The translations under genes and the position numbers were made by a program. From assembly GCA_021838985.1 (NCBI GenBank), contig JAKCCC010000053.1:3021-8825 (forward strand): a stretch of DNA of 5,805 nucleotides. The letters run 5' to 3'. The notes below the pieces were generated by a model, which ran no database searches, was not told where the DNA came from, and saw only the letters and a list, made by a program, of their open reading frames with translations. Shown in pieces: positions 1 through 5,348 of this stretch. Source of the stretch: Planctomycetota bacterium. GTDB lineage: Bacteria > Planctomycetota > Phycisphaerae > WQYP01. Each line of letters opens with the position of its first letter. Position 1 is the first letter of the stretch.

Positions 1-98
1 AAATGCGGCGCTTGCAGCCAGGCATTGCTGTGCGCCTTGCCCATGAATTGATAGCCGATCAAACCAATATTAACGACGGAAGGACTCGCGTCGGACAT
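1..98 (-). CDS. Gfo/Idh/MocA family oxidoreductase, N-terminal fragment (3' end outside window)
   Basis: This is the first 32 codons of a gene that continues past position 1. The ATG at 98-96 is preceded by an AAAGGAG ribosome binding site with 7-nt spacing, which fixes the start. The peptide starts MSDASPSVVNIGLIGYQF and continues MGKAHSNAWLQAPH. The hydrophobic strand followed by G-L-I-G-Y-Q-F-M-G is the Rossmann dinucleotide-binding turn (residues about 9-20), and K-A-H-S-N-A-W is typical of sugar-dehydrogenase-like members of the Gfo/Idh/MocA family. These proteins are NAD(P)-dependent oxidoreductases that act on sugars, inositols or related polyols. The substrate cannot be told from this fragment. 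It lies 215 bp downstream of the yebC-like gene on the same strand, across a gap holding a repeat and palindrome, so it may be separately transcribed. There is no visible signal peptide. The family call is fairly secure; the specific function is unknown. Confidence 0.85.
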   Translation of the reverse strand, partial: MSDASPSVVNIGLIGYQFMGKAHSNAWLQAPH

Positions 99-105
99 GC
101 CGTTG

Positions 106-112
106 CTCCTTT
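106..112 (-). promoter_or_regulatory. Strong Shine-Dalgarno site (AAAGGAG) of the oxidoreductase gene
   Basis: The plus strand reads CTCCTTT, so the transcript reads AAAGGAG seven nucleotides before the ATG at 98. It is the best ribosome binding site in the window and supports calling a gene start at this edge even though only 98 bp of the gene are present. Confidence 0.8.
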
Positions 113-150
113 ATCCAACGTCCTGAAAATCTCGGCGTGCGCTTCCTGGT

Positions 151-240
151 CCGCGGGCCGCCGCGGGCGACTAAACCGCAGCGCTGGGGCGGGGTTAAAG
201 CCGCACGCCCCGGCCCCGCGCTTAGTCCGGCGCGCGGGCC
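151..240. repeat. Long imperfect palindrome between yebC-like gene and oxidoreductase
   Basis: This very GC-rich stretch contains nested inverted repeats. GACTAA (169-174) pairs with TTAGTC (222-227). Further in, GGGGCG (186-191) pairs with CGCCCC (206-211), leaving a 14-nt loop. The flanking GC-rich arms are also roughly complementary. The left arm is the minus-strand copy of the intergenic repeat described at 156-179. The right arm resembles a diverged inverted partner. It follows the yebC-like stop at 314 but has no T-run on either side, so it is not a classical intrinsic terminator. It could be a transcript-stabilising or attenuating structure, or a pair of head-to-head mobile repeats. 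Confidence 0.55.
156..179 (-). repeat. Intergenic repeat copy A (core GCGGTTTAGTCGCC plus hairpin)
   Basis: Read on the minus strand this is GCGGTTTAGTCGCC, then CGC, then GGCGGCC. The same core occurs on the plus strand at 2688 and 5208. The part GTCGCC-CGC-GGCGGC can fold into a six-pair stem (one G-U pair) with a three-base loop. About 50 bases upstream on the same strand lies CCGGACTAAGCGCGGGG, a possible diverged version of the CCGGAG...GCG.CGGG block seen before copies B and C. Confidence 0.7.
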
Positions 241-313
241 TGGCCATGAACCCTTCTTATCTCCTGCGGACGCGGCGCTGGGTACGTGGGCTTGCCCATA
301 AACCAGAAACCAA

Positions 314-1036
314 TCACTCCTCCCAGGTAGCGTTGCAATAAACGTTCTGAATATCGTCGTTTTCTTCCAGTGCGTCAATCAGACCCTGCACCCGCGCGCC
401 GAGCTCGCCGGTGAGACTAAGGCTCTGGTGGGGCGCCATCGTCAGCTCCGCGGAAGCCAGCGGTATTTTCGCGGCCTGCAGCGCTTGCCGCACCTTCTCG
501 AAATCCGCCAGCGCCGTCTGCACGGTGTACCCCTCCGGGGCTGTCTGTACGTCCGCCGCGCCGGCTTCCAGGGCCAATTCCAGCAGCCGATCTTCCTCCA
601 CCGCCTGGCGCTCGATGGCGATTAGGCCTTGGCTGCTGAACAACCATCCGACCGAATTGGCCGAACCGAGCGCCCCGCCGTGGCGGTCGAAAATAGCCCG
701 CACCTCGCTGGCGGTGCGATTGCGATTATCGGTTAGCGCCTCGGCCAGAATCGCCGCGCCGCCCGGGCCGTAGCCTTCGTAAAGAACACTCTCAAAATTC
801 GTGGCCCCGGTCCCCCCCGCCCCTTTCTTAACCGCCTTGTCGATGGTGTCGTTGGGCATATTCGCGGCGCGCGCTTTTTCGATGGCGTAACGCAAGGCCA
901 GGTTATCCGCGGGATTGGCCCCCCGTTTCGCCGCGATGATGATCAAACGCGCCAGCTTGCTCCAGACCTGGCCGCGCCGCGCATCGGTCACGGCTTTTTT
1001 GCGCTTGATCGATTTCCAGTGCGAGTGACCCGCCAT
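314..1036 (-). CDS. yebC: YebC/PmpR family protein (TACO1-like regulator/translation factor)
   Basis: This is a complete 240-residue protein, the usual family length. It starts with the diagnostic MAGHSHWKSIKRKK and continues with the conserved N-terminal helical domain (to about residue 75, including NPADNLALRYAIEKARAANM and IDKAVKKGAGG). The central block, residues about 82-130, contains YEGYGPGG, LTDNRNRT and the stretch from RHGG to WLF. The acidic C-terminal part ends DALEENDDIQNVYCNATWEE. The family was first described as DNA-binding transcriptional regulators (PmpR). Later work links YebC proteins and mitochondrial TACO1 to translation through difficult polyproline stretches; which role applies here cannot be read from sequence. 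The ATG at 1036 was chosen over an in-frame upstream extension to 1159 because MAGHS is the family N-terminus. The start lies inside the sulfatase gene, with a 49-bp overlap. A weak GGAG is 11 nt upstream and an AGGA is closer to the ATG. Cytoplasmic, no signal peptide. Confidence 0.95.
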   Translation of the reverse strand: MAGHSHWKSIKRKKAVTDARRGQVWSKLARLIIIAAKRGANPADNLALRYAIEKARAANMPNDTIDKAVKKGAGGTGATNFESVLYEGYGPGGAAILAEALTDNRNRTASEVRAIFDRHGGALGSANSVGWLFSSQGLIAIERQAVEEDRLLELALEAGAADVQTAPEGYTVQTALADFEKVRQALQAAKIPLASAELTMAPHQSLSLTGELGARVQGLIDALEENDDIQNVYCNATWEE

Positions 1037-2565
1037 AGTCCTGTCGTCTCCGGTTCCGAGCCGTGATTGTCCGAGGAATCGGCCCGCGCGGCAAGCCCGT
1101 ACTTGGCGCGCAGCGCCGCCGCCCCGTCCGCCCGGCCCGTGGCTTCCAGGCGCTGGCAATACGCTGGCAGTGGCGAATCATGGCGGACATTCGCGTGCAT
1201 CGGCCCGCCCTCCCGGATGACCGTCCAGAGCGGGTCCACCCCATCGCCGCAGGTGCGCGCCATTTTTTGCATCTGTGCGTCTTGCCACTGTCCCAAACGC
1301 CACGCCCCCTCCCAACAGCGCTGCGGCTGCGCCGCCGCCCGATCGTTCTGCTGGTGGGGATCCGCGGCCAGATCGAAGAGCATTTCCGTCGGGAAGAGAT
1401 GGAATCCGTCATGATATGTATGGATATATATCATATTATCCCAACGCACGCTGCGCTGGGCCACATGGCAGCACTGGCCGAGCACCAACTGTTCGCGCCC
1501 CGCGGCACCGCCGCGCCGAATGGTCGCAGCGAAACTTTGGCCATCCCAAATCGGCGCGGGCGCACGGCCCAGCAGCTCCATCAGAGTCGGTGCCCAATCC
1601 AGGTGGTAATGCAAACCGGAGTCCACGTGTCCCGCCGCGCCGCCGGGCCATTTGACGATCATGGGAATACGGCCGACGGCCTGGTCCGCGGTGGCATGTT
1701 CGGCGTAAATGCCCAGCTCGCCGAAACTTTCGCCATGGTCGGCGGAAACGATGAGTGCGGTTTGATCGTATACGCCCACGGTTTTAAGGAAAGCGACGAT
1801 TTTGCCCACTTGATCATCCACATAGCGCACCGCGGTATCGTAGCCGTTGATCAGTTTACGCATCTCCTGCCGGTTGGTGACTTTGCCCACGTGCCGTGGC
1901 CAGCGCGGGGACACCTGGTCATCGTACATATTGATATCCAGCGAGGTATGCGGGCCGGTCAGGCGGTTGTGCCGCCGGATTAACGCCTCGTCGTCAAGCC
2001 ATTTCGGGATAGGTTCTCCGGCGAAGGGTTCACCATATTCCAGCGGCACGCGGTAGGGCGTATGGGGATCCCAGAAGTTCACGTGCAGATACCAATGGTC
2101 GCGCGTGGCGTTGGCCGCCAGCCAGCGCTCAACGGTCGGCATCACCTGTTCGGCCGATTCCATGCCGCCCAGGCCGGTGTTGTGAATTTCGTTGAAACCG
2201 GCGTAAAACCAATGGGCGGCATGGCGCTGGCCGAAAGGGCTGACGATGACGGTATGGAATCCCGCGCGTTGCAGTTGATGGGCCAGGCCTTGATCGTTAA
2301 AGATATCCTGAAAACCGCGCTCCGGCTGCACCTTCGGCTGAGCGGCGGTGTAACCATGCCCCACCACGCCGGTTTGAATGCCAAAACGGCCCGAATAAAA
2401 CGCGGTCCGGCTCGGCAGGCAGGGCGCATCGGAGACGTAATAATTGTCAAAGCGCACCGCCTCTTGCGCCAGGGCGTCGATACACGGCGTCGTGCGACGG
2501 TGGTAACCGTAACAACTGAAATGATCCGGCCTTTGGGAGTCGATGTCGATGTAAACAATGCGCAT
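988..2565 (-). CDS. Sulfatase (formylglycine-type, arylsulfatase superfamily), apparently cytoplasmic
   Basis: This 525-residue protein belongs to the alkaline-phosphatase-superfamily sulfatases, which hydrolyse sulfate esters, often on polysaccharides. The N-terminus MRIVYIDIDSQRPDHFSCYGY gives the first metal-binding strand (Asp7/Asp9). The catalytic signature is C49-L-P-S-R53 in APCLPSRTAFYSGR, where Cys49 would be converted to formylglycine. Further expected active-site elements are DPHTPY (His168), SADHGE (Asp276/His277) and Lys305 in VKWPG. No hydrophobic signal peptide precedes the first strand, so it looks cytoplasmic, whereas many polysaccharide sulfatases are exported. The ATG at 2565 was chosen because it directly precedes the conserved strand; an AGGAG lies 12 nt upstream. 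A TTG at 2589 would add eight residues. The last 16 codons overlap the yebC-like start. No FGly-generating enzyme is in the window, so activation depends on one elsewhere. The substrate is unknown; related phosphonate or phosphodiester hydrolases share the fold. Confidence 0.93.
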   Translation of the reverse strand: MRIVYIDIDSQRPDHFSCYGYHRRTTPCIDALAQEAVRFDNYYVSDAPCLPSRTAFYSGRFGIQTGVVGHGYTAAQPKVQPERGFQDIFNDQGLAHQLQRAGFHTVIVSPFGQRHAAHWFYAGFNEIHNTGLGGMESAEQVMPTVERWLAANATRDHWYLHVNFWDPHTPYRVPLEYGEPFAGEPIPKWLDDEALIRRHNRLTGPHTSLDINMYDDQVSPRWPRHVGKVTNRQEMRKLINGYDTAVRYVDDQVGKIVAFLKTVGVYDQTALIVSADHGESFGELGIYAEHATADQAVGRIPMIVKWPGGAAGHVDSGLHYHLDWAPTLMELLGRAPAPIWDGQSFAATIRRGGAAGREQLVLGQCCHVAQRSVRWDNMIYIHTYHDGFHLFPTEMLFDLAADPHQQNDRAAAQPQRCWEGAWRLGQWQDAQMQKMARTCGDGVDPLWTVIREGGPMHANVRHDSPLPAYCQRLEATGRADGAAALRAKYGLAARADSSDNHGSEPETTGLWRVTRTGNRSSAKKP

Positions 2566-2577
2566 GCTGGTTTTGGT

Positions 2578-2582
2578 CTCCT
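2578..2582 (-). promoter_or_regulatory. Probable ribosome binding site (AGGAG) of the sulfatase
   Basis: The transcript reads AGGAG 12 nt before the ATG at 2565. The spacing is longer than ideal. The site lies inside the reading frame of the alternative TTG start at 2589, which favours the ATG. Confidence 0.45.
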
Positions 2583-2611
2583 GTCTCAAACCTGGCGGGA
2601 TCTTATCCTTC

Positions 2612-2720
2612 GTAGCCCGGAGATCGCCGCGGGTGACTGAACTGCCGCGACGGATAAAGGTCGCGCCGTACTCCGGCCTCTCGCGGAGCGGTTTAGTCGC
2701 CTCCGGCGGCCTTGAGGCTG
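2612..2720 (+). repeat. Intergenic repeat copy B (bipartite)
   Basis: This element fills most of the gap between the TIM-barrel gene and the sulfatase. The first block is AGCCCGGAG at 2614-2622 followed by ATCGCCGCGGGTGAC. The second block at 2688-2720 starts GCGGTTTAGTCGCC and ends CTTGAGGCTG. Its 33 bases match copy C (5208-5240) at 29 positions with no gaps. GTCGCC-TCC-GGCGGC forms a hairpin with one G-U pair. The two blocks start 74 bases apart. The repeat sits on the strand opposite to the genes. No coding sequence is visible in it. Confidence 0.75.
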
Positions 2721-2739
2721 TGGGAGGCCCGCGGTTTTC

Positions 2740-3606
2740 TCACCCGCCCGCAAGTTGACCCCGCAAATATTCCAGGCCGAGCTGCACCGCCCGCGTCGGT
2801 TCCTCCAGCCCCTCAAATTCCAGCGACAGCCAGCCCTTATAGCCGGCCTGCTTGAGAATTTTCAATTGCGCGGGGATATCGATGACCCCGTGACCGACAA
2901 TCGCCCCACGCAGAGCCAGCGGTGTGGGCGTGTCAAACCAGCCGCTGGGGGGTTTGCGCTCTTTGGGCCGAACGTGAAAATCCTTCACATGTACGTGCAC
3001 TGCGTAAGGGACCAGCTGCCGGGTGGCCGCAACGGGGTCCTGATTCAGGCACAGGAAATTCCCCAGGTCCAACGTTAAACCAAAATTGGAATCCCCCACC
3101 GCTTGAATGAGTTTTTCCACGCGGTCGGCGGTCTGGAGATAAAAACCGTGATTTTCCAGGGAGCTGCGGATGCCCCGCGCCCTGGCATAAGCGCTTATTT
3201 CCCGCACGGCGGGCCCCACCACCTCCAGCACCTGCGGCCAGGAACGCGGCGGCTCTTCCTTCGGTCCAAACGTGACATCATGGCGCATGCGGCCGGCGGC
3301 CAAAATGGCCGCCACATCCACCGCCTGTTTGACGCGTGTTATCACTTCACGCTGCGCCCTTGGATCCGCCAGCAATTCCGCTCCCACACAATAGTTGACA
3401 GCGCGGAGTCCCAGATCGTCACAACATTTTTTTAGTTCCCTGGCCCGCTCCAGCGGTCGGTCGAACGTCCGCTCATCCAGGCCGGAAAATTCCACGCCCC
3501 GCACCTGCTGTCCCGCCAGCCAGTGCAGCGTGTCCTCCAGCGTCTTGCCGTTTTCCCTGCGCCAGCGTAGCAAACTGTAGGTGCTGACCGCCAGTTCCAA
3601 GTTCAT
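2740..3606 (-). CDS. Sugar phosphate isomerase/epimerase family protein (xylose-isomerase-like TIM barrel)
   Basis: This 288-residue protein has the (beta/alpha)8 barrel of the AP-endonuclease-2/xylose isomerase-like superfamily. The first strand is MNLELAVSTYSL, and VRGVEFSG near residue 36 is the second strand. Likely divalent metal ligands are Glu151 in SLENHG, Asp180 in LTLDLGN, His206 in VHVHVKDF and Glu263 in LSLEFEG, all at family-typical positions. GHGVID (about 238-243) is also characteristic. Members isomerise or epimerise sugars, keto-sugars or inositol derivatives, and others act as dehydratases; the substrate cannot be assigned. The ATG overlaps the upstream ketosynthase stop as ATGA, and an AGGAAG site lies 8 nt upstream inside the ketosynthase gene (3615-3620), so translational coupling is likely. 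No signal peptide, hence cytoplasmic. It is odd in being coupled to a fatty-acid/polyketide enzyme, although the Gfo/Idh/MocA gene further downstream is a common functional partner of this family. Confidence 0.9.
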   Translation of the reverse strand: MNLELAVSTYSLLRWRRENGKTLEDTLHWLAGQQVRGVEFSGLDERTFDRPLERARELKKCCDDLGLRAVNYCVGAELLADPRAQREVITRVKQAVDVAAILAAGRMRHDVTFGPKEEPPRSWPQVLEVVGPAVREISAYARARGIRSSLENHGFYLQTADRVEKLIQAVGDSNFGLTLDLGNFLCLNQDPVAATRQLVPYAVHVHVKDFHVRPKERKPPSGWFDTPTPLALRGAIVGHGVIDIPAQLKILKQAGYKGWLSLEFEGLEEPTRAVQLGLEYLRGQLAGG

Positions 3607-5012
3607 ACCGAAAACTTCCTAAGAATCAAAGTATCATTCTGTCCGCCGAACCCAAAGCTGTTGGACATGACCACGTCCACCCTGGCGCGGCGGGCTTGAT
3701 TGGGCACATAATCCAAGTCGCATTCCACGTCCCGTACGGAATAGTTGGCGGTGGGCGGCAGAATTTGATCGCGCAGGGCGAGCACACATGTGATCGCCTC
3801 CACCGCTCCGGCCGCGGCGATCAGATGCCCCAACATGCTTTTGATGCTGCTGATCGGCGTCTCTTTGGCGCGGGCGCCGAAAATCCGCTTGATCGCCAGG
3901 GTTTCCGTGGAATCATTCTCTTTCGTCCCCGTGCCATGCGCGTTGATATAGTCGATTTGGGCGGCCGTTAAACCGGCGTCGCGCAGTGCCGCTTCAATGG
4001 CCGCCACGGCGCCGCGGCCTTCCGGATGCTGATCGGTTACCCGGTACGCATCCGCGGAACTGCCGTAGCCGACGATTTCAGCCCAAACGGTTGCGCCGCG
4101 GCGGCGGGCATGATCCAGGTTCTCCAGAATCAAAACGCCCGCCCCTTCCCCGAGTACAAATCCGTCCCGCGTGGCGTCGAAGGGGCGACAGGCGCGGCGT
4201 GGGTTGTCGTTAAAGGTGGACAACGCGGTCAAGCGGTTAAATCCGGTCACACCGAAGGGATGGATCATCGAGTGCGCCCCGCCGGAAATCATGATCTCAG
4301 CGTCTCCATGGCGGATGATCTGCATCGCTTCGCCCAGGGCTTGCGTAGAGGCGGCACATGCCGTCAGGCAATTCAAAACCGGGCCGCGCGCGTTGAATTC
4401 CAGGCTCAGGTGTGCGGCCGGCATGCACGGTTCCTGTTCGATTTCCCGCCAGGTATGAAAGGATTGCAACGCCCGTTCACCCCACACCCGCAGATTCACC
4501 GCGCCGGCTTGCTCCTCCCAGGCCAGCAGCGCCGTTCGGCTGAAAGTATCGAAATCCAGGGAGCCTTCGCCACTGCCCAGATAAGCGCCGATGGCGTAAG
4601 GGTCCAGCTTCGCGTATTGCGGCGTGCCCGGTTGCGGCAGGCCGGCGTGCCGCCAGGCTTCCTGGGCTGCATGCAGCGCAAAACCGGTGGCGCGGCTGAT
4701 ATGTTGGTGTTTGGGCGAAGCCGCGAGATTTTTCGGCAAAGTGTGGTTCTTGACTTCGGCACTGAAAGTGGTGGGAAAAGAACGGGCGTCAAAAAGCGTG
4801 GTTGCGGCGATGCCGCTTTCTCCGGCTAAAAGTTTTTTCCAGACCCCCTCCAAGTCCCAGCCCAAGGGTGTCACCCAGCCCATACCGGTGATGGCCACGC
4901 GCCGTCGGGCATCGCGCCGGCGGTTTCCGGTTTCCGGTTTCTGTTCCGCGGCCCGAGCGGATGATGGCCTCTGAATATTTCCCGTTGCATCCACCTTAAT
5001 CCCAAACGACAT
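3603..5012 (-). CDS. Beta-ketoacyl-ACP synthase, FabF/KS-alpha-like, catalytically intact
   Basis: This 469-residue condensing enzyme would extend ACP-bound acyl chains by decarboxylative Claisen condensation with malonyl-ACP. The thiolase fold begins at about residue 38 with RVAITGMGWVTPLGW. The nucleophile is Cys219 in NCLTACAAST. The two catalytic histidines are His359 in NAHGTGT and His396 in KSMLGHL, with Lys391 just before. The gatekeeper loop is NSFGFGGQN (451-459). It is longer than E. coli FabF (about 413 residues). The N-terminus carries about 37 Arg/Lys-rich residues before the first strand, and the region from about 150 to 208, before RGP, is some 15-20 residues longer than usual. 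The ATG at 5012 has GGAG 8 nt upstream. A degenerate ketosynthase is encoded upstream on the same strand and a TIM-barrel gene overlaps downstream. That context argues for a secondary or specialised type II fatty-acid/polyketide pathway over the housekeeping fabF, so no gene symbol is given. Confidence 0.93.
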   Translation of the reverse strand: MSFGIKVDATGNIQRPSSARAAEQKPETGNRRRDARRRVAITGMGWVTPLGWDLEGVWKKLLAGESGIAATTLFDARSFPTTFSAEVKNHTLPKNLAASPKHQHISRATGFALHAAQEAWRHAGLPQPGTPQYAKLDPYAIGAYLGSGEGSLDFDTFSRTALLAWEEQAGAVNLRVWGERALQSFHTWREIEQEPCMPAAHLSLEFNARGPVLNCLTACAASTQALGEAMQIIRHGDAEIMISGGAHSMIHPFGVTGFNRLTALSTFNDNPRRACRPFDATRDGFVLGEGAGVLILENLDHARRRGATVWAEIVGYGSSADAYRVTDQHPEGRGAVAAIEAALRDAGLTAAQIDYINAHGTGTKENDSTETLAIKRIFGARAKETPISSIKSMLGHLIAAAGAVEAITCVLALRDQILPPTANYSVRDVECDLDYVPNQARRARVDVVMSNSFGFGGQNDTLILRKFSV

Positions 5013-5020
5013 GGCCCTGG

Positions 5021-5024
5021 CTCC
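5021..5024 (-). promoter_or_regulatory. Ribosome binding site (GGAG) of the ketosynthase
   Basis: The transcript reads GGAG 8 nt before the ATG at 5012. This supports the long N-terminus of the ketosynthase over an internal start nearer the first beta strand. Confidence 0.6.
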
Positions 5025-5150
5025 AGTCCGCCCTTGATCAACGCCCCCGGAGGCGGCGTAAATTCTAGCAGTTTACGGCGGCCGAAGCGAGGACTCGGAT
5101 TCCAGCGTTTTGGTCCATGCTGTCCCGAAAATCGCTACGCCGCCCCCTTC

Positions 5151-5240
5151 GCAGCCCGGAGCGTCAGCGACGGGTCCAGATACCCTCCTGGCGCCCCACG
5201 CCGCGCGGCGGTTTAGTCGCCCACGGCGACCTTGGGGCTG
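5151..5240 (+). repeat. Intergenic repeat copy C (bipartite)
   Basis: The first block, AGCCCGGAGCGTCAGCGACG at 5153-5172, resembles dispersed repeats I associate from general knowledge with planctomycete genomes. The second block at 5208-5240 starts GCGGTTTAGTCGCC and ends CTTGGGGCTG, matching copy B at 29 of 33 positions. Within it GTCGCC-CAC-GGCGAC is a perfect six-pair hairpin with a three-base loop. The blocks start 55 bases apart. Confidence 0.75.
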
Positions 5241-5250
5241 CGAACATTTT

Positions 5251-5269
5251 CAGGCGCCGCGGGTGCCTG
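5251..5269. repeat. GC-rich hairpin
   Basis: CAGGCGCC, a GCG loop and GGTGCCTG form an eight-pair stem with one G-U (or mismatched) position. It lies about 80 nt after the stop of the degenerate ketosynthase. The minus-strand sequence after it is AAAATG, so there is no U-tract and an intrinsic terminator is not supported. Confidence 0.45.
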
Positions 5270-5348
5270 CGGCGGGGAATGAACGACTGTCCGCACACGC
5301 GGGATCCGAACCATGCCCCCTTCGCCCCGCCAGCGCGTTCCGCGCCAC

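Larger units (their letters stand above)
5013..5348. other. 336-bp intergenic gap between the two ketosynthase genes
   Basis: No convincing gene is visible on either strand. Short open frames here translate to Arg/Pro-rich sequence without family motifs, and no acyl carrier protein (no D-S-L phosphopantetheine motif) is present. The gap holds the KAS ribosome binding site at its left end, repeat copy C, and a GC hairpin at 5251-5269. No clear sigma-70 promoter or U-tract terminator can be pointed to. Confidence 0.6.

Noticed and set aside
99..313. Intrinsic terminator after the yebC-like gene
   Set aside because: Strong stems exist at 151-240, but no T-run follows on the minus strand.
1037..1159. 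In-frame 41-codon N-terminal extension of the yebC-like gene
   Set aside because: The family starts at MAGHS; the extension is Gly/Arg/Ala-rich and lies within sulfatase coding sequence.
1063..1983. 306-codon open frame on the plus strand opposite the sulfatase
   Set aside because: It is antisense to a well-supported sulfatase, shows no family motifs, and is Arg/Pro/His-rich as expected from GC-rich antisense sequence.
2566..2589. Alternative TTG start adding eight residues to the sulfatase
   Set aside because: The ATG at 2565 directly precedes the conserved first strand, and the AGGAG site falls within the extension. It cannot be fully excluded.
2062..2640. 192-codon plus-strand open frame at the 5' end of the sulfatase and into the gap
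   Set aside because: It mostly mirrors the sulfatase N-terminal region and ends in repeat copy B; no domain is visible.
4026..4829. 267-codon open frame on the plus strand opposite the ketosynthase
   Set aside because: It is antisense to a gene with an intact active site, and its translation has no recognisable motif.
5013..5348. Acyl carrier protein expected near a KS pair
   Set aside because: No frame on either strand shows the D-S-L motif or an acidic helical composition.
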